DNA from: a virus
Strand: one strand, 5' to 3'
IMG/VR virus record: IMGVR_UViG_3300025896_000070
Span: 1 to 38,596 of that record
DNA length: 38,596 nt
The notes beneath the pieces were generated by a model. That model ran no database searches. It was not told the DNA's origin and worked only from the letters and a program-made list of their open reading frames with translations. Positions 23,796-30,577 of this stretch are shown one piece after another (position 1 is the stretch's first letter; the number at the start of each line of letters is the position of its first letter). The translations under genes were made by a program, and so were the position numbers.

Positions 23796-24050
23796 TCAGC
23801 ATTGAAGGTGGTTTTCGTAGTGCTGGATGGCGCGGATCGCCGCATCCACCCACGATGTTCCGGGTTGCCACAGATCCTCGTTGGCACCGTTCCCGAGTGC
23901 AGCTTGGACCTTCGCTCGGTCCTGTTCGTGCCCCTGGACCTCGCCCAGCTTGGCGATATAGAGCGCCTGGAGGCTGAGATAGTCCTGTGAGTAGTAAACC
24001 GGCGAGGCGAGTTGGCACCCGCAGCCTCTGCATTTTGTTAGTTCAGACAC
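23796..24050 (-). CDS. Small protein with N-terminal CxxCxC motif
   Basis: 84 residues from GTG 24050, set by GGAGGGCACC just upstream (the same 10 bases as before the TTG gene at 23350). MSELTKCRGCGCQLASPVYYSQDYLSLQALYIAKLGEV has a cysteine pattern at residues 7-12 that may bind metal. The rest is helical, with a second part (LWQPGTSWVDAAIRAIQHYENHL). Its stop abuts a TGTCCA site. Function unknown. Confidence 0.65.
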   Translation of the reverse strand: MSELTKCRGCGCQLASPVYYSQDYLSLQALYIAKLGEVQGHEQDRAKVQAALGNGANEDLWQPGTSWVDAAIRAIQHYENHLQC

Positions 24051-24093
24051 GGTGCCCTCCAGGGCAAGGCGGGAGGTTCCCGCGAGTGGACAT

Positions 24094-24288
24094 TCACGGT
24101 TTGAGGGCGTCTTTCATGTTGTGCAGGGCTTCGGGGAAGTTCGCGCCGAAGTAGATCGCGCCGTTGGGATGCTTGATCGCACAGACTTCCGACCCGTCAT
24201 CGAAGGTTTCGACCTGATGCCAAACCCTCACGGGCAGGGAAACAATCGTGTCCTTGGGCTCGGTTCGGGACTTCAGGTTTCGGGGCAT
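24094..24288 (-). CDS. 64-residue early protein, unknown
   Basis: MPRNLKSRTEPKDTIVSLPVRVWHQVETFDDGSEVCAIKHPNGAIYFGANFPEALHNMKDALKP. Basic N-terminus, then a beta-rich domain and a C-terminal helix. AAAGGAGGCGCG before ATG is a very strong ribosome site. TGTCCA sites flank it. No family recognised; the short beta-barrel-like pattern could serve a host-binding protein. Confidence 0.65.
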   Translation of the reverse strand: MPRNLKSRTEPKDTIVSLPVRVWHQVETFDDGSEVCAIKHPNGAIYFGANFPEALHNMKDALKP

Positions 24289-24324
24289 CGCGCCTCCTTT
24301 CGAGGGTCGTGCAGATGGACATAT

Positions 24325-24492
24325 TCAAACTTGGTTGATGGGGATGCGGCAGGCGCAGGGGTCAAGGAACGGGACGATGCCCAACACGGCGCAAGCCTTG
24401 GCATAGACATTCCAGTCATCCGTGGTGTAGCAACCGCCCAAGGTGTAGCGGTCCACGATTCGCTGGGCATCGGCTTTCTTCCGGTCGCTCAC
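24325..24492 (-). CDS. 55-residue early protein, unknown
   Basis: The start is taken at GTG 24492 (VSDRKKADAQRIVDRYTLGG...), because GGAG of TGTCCAGGAG lies 7 bases ahead of it; a TTG at 24510 would overlap that repeat. The product has one helix (KKADAQRIVDRY), then GGCYTTDDWNVYAKACAVLGIVPFLDPCAC. Several cysteines, no clear metal site. Function unknown. Confidence 0.65.
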   Translation of the reverse strand: MSDRKKADAQRIVDRYTLGGCYTTDDWNVYAKACAVLGIVPFLDPCACRIPINQV

Positions 24493-24521
24493 GGTCAGGC
24501 TCCTGGACAAGATCAGTTCCG

Positions 24522-24608
24522 TTAATGGTTGTTATGGCAATGGTTGCCGTGAACCCGCACCGTGCATTGGGCCAAGGTTCGGCTCCGCGGGCATCGCAGA
24601 CACTTCAT
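24522..24608 (-). CDS. 28-residue cysteine/histidine micro-protein
   Basis: MKCLRCPRSR ... HGNHCHNNH. ATG at 24608 overlaps the stop of the gene before by ATGA. The stop TAA at 24522 is followed, after 12 bases, by the TGTCCA/RBS of the next gene, so it fills the interval exactly. CxxC near the start plus C and His residues near the end could hold a zinc. Very small, so a chance frame cannot be ruled out. Confidence 0.45.
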   Translation of the reverse strand: MKCLRCPRSRTLAQCTVRVHGNHCHNNH

Positions 24609-25024
24609 GCCGCCACCCCGTGCTGCCGCTTCTTGGCCCGGTATGCCTGGTTCCGGCTCCGATACACGGCGCGGCAGGGTTCGCAGGGGACCGGGCCTCC
24701 ACACCGGGCGCAGCGCCCGGCCTCGCGGTTCTTCTCGCGCTTCGTGCGCTGCCGCTCGGTGTGGGCCTCGGCGCAGACGGCGCACCACTTCAGGCCCCTC
24801 ATGCGCTCCCGCTGTAGGCACTGGACGCACCACCCCAGGACGATGGCCAGCACGCGCATCTTGCGCTGGCGTCGGCGGCTGGCCTCGTTCGTGGTCTTCC
24901 GGCAGGGGACGCACATCGGGCGCCCAGGCTCGGGCGGGACGCTGCCGCACTGGGTGCAGACCCCGGCAGCCTTGCGGGCCCGGTAGCGGCGGCGGGAGGC
25001 CGTGGCGGGGGCGTTGGTCATCAT
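24605..25024 (-). CDS. Cysteine-rich basic protein with several zinc-binding pairs
   Basis: 139 residues, strongly basic, with repeated CxxC units: GVCTQCGSVPPEPGRPMCVPCRK (about 21-43), GWCVQCLQRERMRGLKWCAVCAE (about 64-86) and RCARCGGPVPCEPCR (about 103-117). That gives two or three treble-clef-like zinc sites separated by arginine-rich helices, as in phage HNH-adjacent or nucleic-acid-binding zinc proteins. No HNH triad is visible. Probably binds DNA or RNA. ATGA overlap at both ends. Confidence 0.7.
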   Translation of the reverse strand: MMTNAPATASRRRYRARKAAGVCTQCGSVPPEPGRPMCVPCRKTTNEASRRRQRKMRVLAIVLGWCVQCLQRERMRGLKWCAVCAEAHTERQRTKREKNREAGRCARCGGPVPCEPCRAVYRSRNQAYRAKKRQHGVAA

Positions 25025-25215
25025 GTCAGCGGCTCCTCATCCATCGGATTCGGGACGCGCTTCTCCACCAGACCCTTGCCGCAGAACGGGCAGTAGTTCA
25101 TCCGGTTATCAGTGGGGCCGCCTTCCTCGAAAACCCAGGCTTCCCCGCAATCGGATTCCCAGGTGGAGTAGTCCCAGTTCTCCTGGTATTTCCAGGTGCA
25201 AAGCTCAACGCTCAT
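25021..25215 (-). CDS. Small zinc-ribbon-like protein
   Basis: 64 residues (MSVELCTWKYQENWDYSTWE ... MDEEPLT) from ATG 25215, which overlaps the stop of the gene before. WESDCGEAWVFEEGGPTDNRMNYCPFCGKGLVEK is the known phage zinc-ribbon ending (C near the middle, then CPFCGK), similar in plan to the gene at 22702. It may act in anti-restriction or be a host-binding protein. A longer upstream frame is ignored because it merely runs antisense to real coupling signals. Confidence 0.7.
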   Translation of the reverse strand: MSVELCTWKYQENWDYSTWESDCGEAWVFEEGGPTDNRMNYCPFCGKGLVEKRVPNPMDEEPLT

Positions 25216-25430
25216 GTCAGCGGCTCCTGTTCGTCCAACTCGGAACACATGCGCGGGTGGATCACGGCCGCCCTGCCCTTCCAGCAGGCGACCGCGGCCT
25301 GCCGTTCGGCCTCGCGGTGGGCCTGGTGGCGCTCCAGGTCGGTCGGCTGGGGCTCGGGCCGCTCGGGGAACAGCACCGGGTAGAGCAGCCACCCGACGAT
25401 CAGGCAGGCGATGGGGACCAGGATGATCAT
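25212..25430 (-). CDS. Small single-pass membrane protein
   Basis: 72 residues from ATG 25430, preceded by GGAGGACC and overlapping the previous stop by ATGA. Residues 2-21 (IILVPIACLIVGWLLYPVLF) form one membrane helix; the rest is a charged, helical tail (DLERHQAHREAERQAAVACWKGRAAVI). Its last 17 bases are identical to the end of the next gene, including AGGAG and the ATGA overlap. Function unknown; an early inner-membrane protein. Confidence 0.65.
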   Translation of the reverse strand: MIILVPIACLIVGWLLYPVLFPERPEPQPTDLERHQAHREAERQAAVACWKGRAAVIHPRMCSELDEQEPLT

Positions 25431-25669
25431 GCGGTCCTCCGGCCACGCAGGTCGCGCCATAGGTAGTCGGCCTTGGTGGAGCAGCTCGGGCGGTTCAGGT
25501 TCACGGTGCCCACGTCGATCCCGGCCACGCGCTCCTCGATCTCGAGGCTGTGTTTTTCGGTCACCCACGCCTGGAACGCACGCTGCCACGCGATGGCGGC
25601 GGCACTGTGCGGCACGAACGGGCGCGGCATCTCGGGGCGCTGGGTGAGGTGGTGCTGGAGGGGGGTCAT
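25427..25669 (-). CDS. Small early protein, unknown
   Basis: 80 residues (MTPLQHHLTQRPEMPRPFVPHSAAAIAWQRAFQAWVTEKHSLEIEERVAGIDVGTVNLNRPSCSTKADYLWRDLRGRRTA). It has a helix around IAWQRAFQAWVTEKHSLEIEERVAG, a basic tail, no recognised motif. ATGA overlaps at both ends tie it to its neighbours. Third-position GC fits the rest of the genome. Confidence 0.65.
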   Translation of the reverse strand: MTPLQHHLTQRPEMPRPFVPHSAAAIAWQRAFQAWVTEKHSLEIEERVAGIDVGTVNLNRPSCSTKADYLWRDLRGRRTA

Positions 25670-26493
25670 GCGGCACAGATAGACGAGAAGAAGGCGCGGA
25701 GGTGGGCCACAGCGGCGTCCATGCTTTCGGTATTAATCTGGATTTTTTTGTTGTGTTCTTTGGACGGGTCGAACAACGCCACGGACCGGGCGAACAGATC
25801 GCGTTGATTCTGCGACCCAACCCTATTGGTTTCGCACTGCCTGATAAACGCCTTCGCGACCATCGGGAGATTCGGGTCGCAAAGATCAAACGAAACCAGG
25901 CTATGGTAAACGCGCTTGACGTAGAAGGCGCTGTCTTGGCGCAACATCATGGAAAACACTGCTGCGGCTTTAACCGTGGCCGAGCTATAGGTTTTTCTGT
26001 TAGTTCCGCACCCGTCCAGAAGTGAGATAAGGCTTGGCGAGATTGAGTTGTAAACCCGTTCGACCTGGCCAGTAGTCGGGTTATGGCCGACGACCATCTT
26101 CGCTATAAAAAGGGCCACTTCTGAGTGCGTTTTGGGAATCCTCAGAATGTCCGACATCTTCCGTCTGGCCCCAAGATCCAGTGCTTTGAACGAGTCTGGA
26201 CGCAACCCTCTGGTGACCATGAGTTGCACTGTCACCCCTGAGTCGACGATGGCGCGGAGTCGGTGCTGCCCATCGATCAAATGCCCATCCTGGTCAAAGG
26301 CGATCCCCTGGTGGGTCGGCACCCACTCGCCAGCCAGCATTTTGTTTGAGTAGTCCCTGATGGTGGATGGCCGAATCGGGCGGTTCTTGTCGAGGTTCAA
26401 AGCCAAGTATTTCTCGGCGGTTCCGGGGCTTATGCGTTCAACTTGTGAAGTGATCATTTGGCTGTTCCTATGTGATGGGTTGATGGGCGTCAT
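25666..26493 (-). CDS. ParB/sulfiredoxin-like DGQHR-type phage protein
   Basis: 275 residues from ATG 26493, which overlaps the previous stop (ATGA); ATG 26457 (MITSQVERIS) with GGAA ahead is an alternative. MITSQVERISPGTAEKYLALNLDKNRPIRPSTIRDYSNKMLAGEW..THQGIAFD.DGHLIDGQHRLRAIVDSGVTVQLMVTRGL matches the phage family with an IDGQHRL site related to the ParB N-terminal/sulfiredoxin fold. The remainder is helical. Its role is not established; binding or cleavage of nucleic acid is possible. Codon use is less GC-rich than its neighbours, hinting at recent gain. Confidence 0.75.
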   Translation of the reverse strand: MTPINPSHRNSQMITSQVERISPGTAEKYLALNLDKNRPIRPSTIRDYSNKMLAGEWVPTHQGIAFDQDGHLIDGQHRLRAIVDSGVTVQLMVTRGLRPDSFKALDLGARRKMSDILRIPKTHSEVALFIAKMVVGHNPTTGQVERVYNSISPSLISLLDGCGTNRKTYSSATVKAAAVFSMMLRQDSAFYVKRVYHSLVSFDLCDPNLPMVAKAFIRQCETNRVGSQNQRDLFARSVALFDPSKEHNKKIQINTESMDAAVAHLRAFFSSICAA

Positions 26494-26831
26494 GTGGCCA
26501 CCTGCATCAGGTGGGCCAGGCTGAAAAAGACCGGCTTCCCCCACCGGCAGGCGGCCTCCAGTTCAGCGCGGCAGCCCTTCGAGGCGTGCCAGTCGCCGGT
26601 CAGCAGGATGGCGTCACAGGACTGCAGGTGGCTCATGCACTCGCGCATGGCGGGCTCCCACTGGTCCTCGATGCTCATGGACGCGGGGAACGGCGGCAGG
26701 GCGATGTGGGGCACGAAGGGGACGTGGCCCAGGGCCCGCACCTCCACGCCCACCCGCTCGGCGTGGAGGATGTTGGCGACCACCTGCTTGGTGGCGGGCG
26801 AACTGTAGGGGCTGGCGCAGTAGACGCGCAT
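26490..26831 (-). CDS. DUF4406-like nucleoside deoxyribosyltransferase-fold protein
   Basis: 113 residues. MRVYCASPYSSPATKQVVANILHAERVGVEVRALGHVPFVPH ... PAMRECMSHLQSCDAILLTGDWHASKGCRAELEAACRWGKPVF matches the nucleoside 2-deoxyribosyltransferase-like fold (YhIA-SPYS start, then D-A-I-h-h-h-x-x-W-x-x-S-x-G-x-x-x-E). Members may act on nucleotide bases or ADP-ribose-like ligands. Here the conserved acidic residue in SKGCRAELE is kept. It overlaps the SSB gene stop by one base (TGATG). Confidence 0.75.
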   Translation of the reverse strand: MRVYCASPYSSPATKQVVANILHAERVGVEVRALGHVPFVPHIALPPFPASMSIEDQWEPAMRECMSHLQSCDAILLTGDWHASKGCRAELEAACRWGKPVFFSLAHLMQVAT

Positions 26832-27370
26832 CAGAAGGGCAGATCGTCATCGGTCCCGGTGGGCTCCAGGACGTTGGTGGGGGTGGCCACGACGGGCACC
26901 AGGCCGCGCTCGGCCACGCCGTTGAAGATGTAGCCGATTTTGGGGTAGGTCTTGCCGTCGTTCCCGGTGCGTTCGCCCTTGTGCTTGGCGCCGAAGGCCA
27001 CGACCACGCCCCCCTTGTAGAGGGTGGGGTCCACCTTCCCGGCCTTGAAGATCCCCAGCGCCTTGACGGCCTTGGTCAGGGTCTCCAGGTTCCGCTGGTG
27101 CTGCGCCTGGTGGTCGGCGTCGTCCTTGGGCTGGTAGGTCTTCTCGGGCTCGGTGCTGACCAGCAGCTCGGCCCCGCACTCGCCGTTGCGCACGCGGATG
27201 GCGAGGTATTCGTTTTCGCCCAGGGTCTTGGCCTCGACGCTCGTCACTTCTCCGGTGAAGGTCTGCCACCGCTGCGTGGCGGGGAAGGGCTTGCCGATGC
27301 CGGTCTTCGCGGTGGCGTCGGTCTGGTTGAGGGTGGCCTGGTCAAGGCCGGGTACGGTGAAAGCTGCCAT
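26831..27370 (-). CDS. Single-stranded DNA-binding protein (phage SSB type)
   Basis: 179 residues. The acidic end TGTDDDLPF is the classic SSB tip that docks partner enzymes. The core has an OB-fold-like strand pattern (WQTFTGEVTSVEAKTLGENEYLAIRVRNGECGAELLVS ... GGVVVAFGAKHKGERTGNDGKTYPKIGYIFNGV). Right upstream is the Sak4-like ATPase; the two are commonly paired in phage recombination modules. It would coat single strands during replication and annealing. AGGAGAACGCCACC before ATG. Confidence 0.8.
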   Translation of the reverse strand: MAAFTVPGLDQATLNQTDATAKTGIGKPFPATQRWQTFTGEVTSVEAKTLGENEYLAIRVRNGECGAELLVSTEPEKTYQPKDDADHQAQHQRNLETLTKAVKALGIFKAGKVDPTLYKGGVVVAFGAKHKGERTGNDGKTYPKIGYIFNGVAERGLVPVVATPTNVLEPTGTDDDLPF

Positions 27371-27395
27371 GGTGGCGTTCTCCTGTGGTGGTGGG

Positions 27396-28442
27396 TTAGG
27401 CGGCGGTGGCCGCGTACTGCTTGTTGAGGTGGGCGATCAGTCCACGGCGCTTCTGCTCGTCCGTGAGGTGCGGCAGGATCTTGGCGTGGCCCTCCTTGGT
27501 GAGGCGGGTCCAGTTCTTGGGGTCGGGCATGGCGCCCTTGGCGTGCAGGTAGGACGCGAGGGCGCCCAGCAGCTTGGGCATGTGGCGCCCGGCCAGGTCC
27601 GTGACCTCCACGCACTCCTCGGGGCTGCACCACGCCACGGGCGTGAGACCGTCCACGAAAGCGGACGCCTCGGGGCTGACCGGCGTGGGCTCGGGGAGGG
27701 GCATCTGGGCGAAGATCTCGCCGGCGGTCTTGGGCGCCTCGCGCTCGGCCTGCATGGCGTCGGCGGCCTTGCCCGCGGCCTCGATGCGCCGGGCCGTGGT
27801 CACGGTCGTGGCGCTGGGCCCGGCCTCCACCAGGGCCAGGAACTCGTCCATGGACCCCGTGAAGATGCTGGGCACCCAGGGCAGGCCCGCCCGCTGGGTG
27901 TATTCGTCGGGGTTCGTGTCCAGCACCCAGCCCAGGTTGTCATCGAACCGGGTCTCGGCGGTCAGGATGCACTTGGCGGGGAGGCTGGCGGCGGACTTGC
28001 CCAGGCTGCCAGGCACGATCCGGTGGACCTTGCCCTGCTCCTTGGCCTCGCTGCGGCTGATGATGACCACCGGGATGGGGGACTTCATCAGGGCGCGGAC
28101 CAGTTCCATGGCCTTGTTGCCGATGGTTCCGTAGTCCTGGATCTGGAGCGGGAACCCCATCTGCAGCCACTCGGGCATCAGTTCGGTGAGTTCCGAGTAG
28201 GAGTCCAGCACGATGCGGGTGTAGCCCTTCTCCACCAGCTCGGGGCGCTGGACCAGGGCGATGGCCTTATTGAAGTCCACCAGCGTGTCGAGGGGCACGA
28301 CGCTGGCCTCGGGGTTGATGGCCTTCACCGTCAGGCGGCACTTCGGCTCGGGGGCGAGGTAGAGGGGTTTGCCACCCTCGGCGGATCGGAAGGTCTTGCC
28401 TCGGCCACTGAGGGCCTGGATGAGGATGCAAGCGCGGGTCAT
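27396..28442 (-). CDS. Sak4-like RecA-fold ATPase, recombination protein
   Basis: 348 residues. Walker A QALSGRGKT at residues 9-17, Walker B RIVLDSY (about 74-80), then IPVVIISRSEAKEQGKVHRIVPGSLGKSAASLPAKCILTAETRF, the AAA_24/Sak4 pattern of single-strand annealing ATPases related to the RecA core. Sak4 family proteins are usually about 230-250 residues; this one has an additional C-terminal part of about 100 residues (after LALVEAGPSATTV) ending in LTDEQKRRGLIAHLNKQYA. Works with the SSB downstream. RBS CAGGAGA. Confidence 0.8.
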   Translation of the reverse strand: MTRACILIQALSGRGKTFRSAEGGKPLYLAPEPKCRLTVKAINPEASVVPLDTLVDFNKAIALVQRPELVEKGYTRIVLDSYSELTELMPEWLQMGFPLQIQDYGTIGNKAMELVRALMKSPIPVVIISRSEAKEQGKVHRIVPGSLGKSAASLPAKCILTAETRFDDNLGWVLDTNPDEYTQRAGLPWVPSIFTGSMDEFLALVEAGPSATTVTTARRIEAAGKAADAMQAEREAPKTAGEIFAQMPLPEPTPVSPEASAFVDGLTPVAWCSPEECVEVTDLAGRHMPKLLGALASYLHAKGAMPDPKNWTRLTKEGHAKILPHLTDEQKRRGLIAHLNKQYAATAA

Positions 28443-28457
28443 GTGTGTGGTCTCCTG

Positions 28458-28991
28458 TTAGGCTTCGCTGTTTTTCTTGGTGGGGGTGCGGATCATCAGA
28501 CTGGTGTTCGTGGACTCGGAGCAGACCACCCCATCGGGCAGCGTCCCGGCCTTGGCGGCTTCGTTCAGCGCGGACTTCACCAGCACGGGGTCCGGCTGCT
28601 TCCAGAACTGGGTGGGCAACTCGAACAGCTCCACGCCCGGCTGGACCTCAAAGGCGTAGGACGTGCGGGTTTGGGTGCTGAGGGTGAACTCGGGCAGCTT
28701 CACCGGCTTGCCGATGCGCTTCAGCACGGTGGCCATGAGGTCGCGGACCTTCTCGGCCTTGGCCTCCTTCACCGCCTTGTTGGCGGCGAGGGCCTGGCGC
28801 CGGGCGTCGATCACGCCGACCTCGGCCTCCAGGAACTTGAGGTAGAACCCGGCCCGCTCCAGCGCCTCTGGCGCCTCACCGATCAGGGTGTCCAACAGTT
28901 CGCCGGCCTCGGGGGTGATCTCCCCGCCGGTTTCCTCGAGGATGGCGTCGAGGGCCACCCAGGAGTCGTTCAGTCCGAATACACTAAGCAT
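28458..28991 (-). CDS. Siphovirus Gp157-like protein
   Basis: 177 residues from ATG 28991 (AAAGGAGCATCA ahead of it, overlapping the HNH stop by 8). DAILEETGGEITPEAGELLDTL..EAPEALERAGFYLKFLEAEVGVIDARRQALAANKAVKEAKAEKVRDLMATVLKRIGKPVKLPEFTLSTQTRTS, then ...VELFELPTQFWKQPDPVLVKSALNEAAKAGTLPDGV, fits the Sipho_Gp157 family (coil followed by a small beta/alpha domain). Known members lie next to SSAP/SSB genes in phages; role unclear, and protection against other phages has been suggested for some. Confidence 0.8.
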   Translation of the reverse strand: MLSVFGLNDSWVALDAILEETGGEITPEAGELLDTLIGEAPEALERAGFYLKFLEAEVGVIDARRQALAANKAVKEAKAEKVRDLMATVLKRIGKPVKLPEFTLSTQTRTSYAFEVQPGVELFELPTQFWKQPDPVLVKSALNEAAKAGTLPDGVVCSESTNTSLMIRTPTKKNSEA

Positions 28992-29421
28992 TGATGCTCC
29001 TTTTCTGTCGTTGATAGATGCGGGCTGCGGTGCGGCCGCACTCGCGGCACTTCCGACGCCCATCGGGGGTGAGGTAGACGTTCTCCCCGGCCAGTTCGTG
29101 GCCGTGGGAACAGTGGGTCTTGCGGCTGTTAACGGAGTGGGGTGAGCCACCCCGTTTCGCGTTTTCGCCCCGTGTGACGACTTCCATGTGGGCGGGGTTC
29201 ACACAGCTTGTGCATTTGCAGAGGTGGTCTACCGTCATGCCTGGCGGGATGGGGCCAACCAGCGAGGTGTAGGAGAACCGGTGCGCGTAGGAAGTTGATC
29301 CCACCCTGCGCGGAAGTTGCCCATACCCGGCCTTGGTCTTGTAGCCAGTCCACACCCAGCATGAATGCGGGTCAAAGGACGAGACTCTGGAGCAGAACCA
29401 GTCGGGCAGATGGGTTTTCAC
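28984..29421 (-). CDS. HNH endonuclease
   Basis: 145 residues, GTG start at 29421 sharing GTGA with the previous stop. The HNH_3 motif is complete: TVDHLCKCTSCVNPAHMEVVTRGENAKRGG, with Asp65-His66, Asn75 and His78. CWVWTG...GYGQL at the start and AHRFSY ahead of the motif are typical of free-standing phage HNH homing-type enzymes. A C-terminal zinc pair CSHGHEL...CRECGR lies after it. It is either a mobile homing enzyme or a packaging or recombination partner. Confidence 0.85.
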   Translation of the reverse strand: MKTHLPDWFCSRVSSFDPHSCWVWTGYKTKAGYGQLPRRVGSTSYAHRFSYTSLVGPIPPGMTVDHLCKCTSCVNPAHMEVVTRGENAKRGGSPHSVNSRKTHCSHGHELAGENVYLTPDGRRKCRECGRTAARIYQRQKRSINA

Positions 29422-29744
29422 TGGGCGATCCTCAGACCAGCCAGCAGCGGCGCGAACACCGGGTGGACGTGGGCGTGGTCAACGCGGGCGGCCTCGGTCT
29501 GGCCTTCGACCACCTCAGCCACGGCCGGGTGCTTCTCACGGAACTCAGCGGCCCGCTGGGCGTGGGACTGGTTCAGCCGGCGGCTGCCCATCCAGGCCCG
29601 CAGCGTGACCTCGATGGGGCGCACCAGGCGCAGGGCTTCCTCAATCTCGGCGGTGGTGGGCTGCCCGAAGCACAGTTTCTGGAGTTTCGCCGTCAGGTCC
29701 AGGATCACTTCCGGGGCGTGTTCTTCGGTGTGGCGGGGTTTCAT
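29418..29744 (-). CDS. Helical early protein, unknown
   Basis: 108 residues from ATG 29744 (overlaps the previous stop by ATGA; a longer upstream extension is rejected). KPRHTEEHAPEVILDLTAKLQKLCFGQPTTAEIEEALRLVRPIEVTLRAWMGSRRLNQSHAQRAAEFREKHPAVAEVVEGQTEAARVDHAHVHPVFAPLLAGLRIAQ. Mostly helical, no known motif. Part of the leftward early operon between the repeat protein and HNH gene. Confidence 0.65.
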   Translation of the reverse strand: MKPRHTEEHAPEVILDLTAKLQKLCFGQPTTAEIEEALRLVRPIEVTLRAWMGSRRLNQSHAQRAAEFREKHPAVAEVVEGQTEAARVDHAHVHPVFAPLLAGLRIAQ

Positions 29745-30535
29745 GACGCCACCTCGTTTTCGGCATTCTCTTTGGCTGGGAACTTCTGCTTGAGCCATTG
29801 GGCCGCGAGGGCGATGAGCAAACCGTATTCAGTGATCTGGTCTGCGCTGTAGCCTTCTCGATTACCGATGATTTGGTAGTTCGTCTGCCAGTGCCCCACC
29901 GTGTGGGTGTGGCACCCAATCTGGATTTTGGTGTGGGTGCAAGTGGTCAGGAAATGGCAGCTACCCTGAATTTGCAAAGGCGATGAGACCCAGGCGTCGC
30001 CGTAGACCCGGGCGTTGCCGTAGACCTGGGCGTCGCCGTAGACCCAGGCGTTGCCGTAGACCAGGGCGTTGCCGTAGACCCGGGCGTTGCCGTAGACCTG
30101 GGCGTCGCCGTAGACCCGGGCGTTGCCGTAGACCCGGGCGTTGCCGTAGACCTGGGCGTCGCCGTAGACCAGGGCGTCGCCGTAGACCCAGGCGTTGCCG
30201 GAGACCCAGGCGTCGCCGGAGACCCAGGCGTCGCCGTAGACCTGGGCGTCGCCGTAGACCAGGGCGTTGCCGTAGACCAGGGCGTTGCCGTAGACCCGGG
30301 CGTTGCCGTAGACCTGGGCGTCGCCGTAGACCCGGGCGTTGCCGTAGACCCGGGCGTTGCCGGAGACCCGGGCGTTGCCGGAGACCTGGGCGTTGCCGTA
30401 GACGATGCCTTCGATCAGGCAGGTGGCTTCGGCCTTTGCCGTGGTCTGGACCCAACCGCCGCCGTTCTCATGCTGCGTCCAGTCTTTTGCGGTGGTCCAG
30501 GTGAAGATGGCGAGGACTTCTTCGAGCGGTTTCAT
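29741..30535 (-). CDS. Hexapeptide-repeat beta-helix protein
   Basis: 264 residues. Residues 46-183 are 23 tandem six-residue units of the type Y/S-G-N/D-A-R/Q/L/W-V, as in left-handed or pentapeptide-like beta-helices. The C-terminal domain (SPLQIQGSCHFLTTCTHTKIQIGCHTHTVGHWQTNYQIIG) is a known tail of such phage proteins, with conserved Cys/His. First gene of the leftward early operon, 42 bases after the operator module. Function unknown; DNA-mimic or host-binding roles known for other repeat proteins are only an analogy. Confidence 0.8.
   Translation of the reverse strand: MKPLEEVLAIFTWTTAKDWTQHENGGGWVQTTAKAEATCLIEGIVYGNAQVSGNARVSGNARVYGNARVYGDAQVYGNARVYGNALVYGNALVYGDAQVYGDAWVSGDAWVSGNAWVYGDALVYGDAQVYGNARVYGNARVYGDAQVYGNARVYGNALVYGNAWVYGDAQVYGNARVYGDAWVSSPLQIQGSCHFLTTCTHTKIQIGCHTHTVGHWQTNYQIIGNREGYSADQITEYGLLIALAAQWLKQKFPAKENAENEVAS
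29987..30400 (-). repeat. Tandem array of 23 units of 18 bases
   Basis: Codes for the hexapeptide units of the protein above. On the coding strand each unit reads TAC/TCC GGC AAC/GAC GCC NNG GTC, where NNG is CGG, CAG, CTG or TGG. Only three codons vary, and each by one or two fixed choices. The near identity of the units argues for recent unequal exchange or gene conversion. Confidence 0.9.
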
Positions 30536-30577
30536 GCGGTGGGCTCCTGTGGGTTGGGTGAATCGTCAGCAGGACCA

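Larger units (their letters stand above)
21821..24509 (-). repeat. Ten TGTCCA start-associated sites between the leftward small genes
   Basis: On the coding (minus) strand the hexamer TGTCCA occurs at plus positions 21821-21826, 22088-22093, 22692-22697, 22981-22986, 23149-23154, 23363-23368, 23790-23795, 24087-24092, 24316-24321 and 24504-24509. Each copy begins 0-4 bases after a stop codon (12 at the last) and lies before the ribosome site and start of the next gene, always in the same direction. None lies inside a gene in this block. It resembles in layout the start-associated sequences and stoperators of mycobacteriophages, though the sequence differs. Function inferred, not known. Confidence 0.8.

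Noticed and set aside
29987-30400. Diversity-generating retroelement or CRISPR array
   Set aside because: The 18-base units are in-frame, contiguous and without spacers. Some changes look adenine-linked, but TGG needs a C change, and no reverse transcriptase or template repeat is seen.
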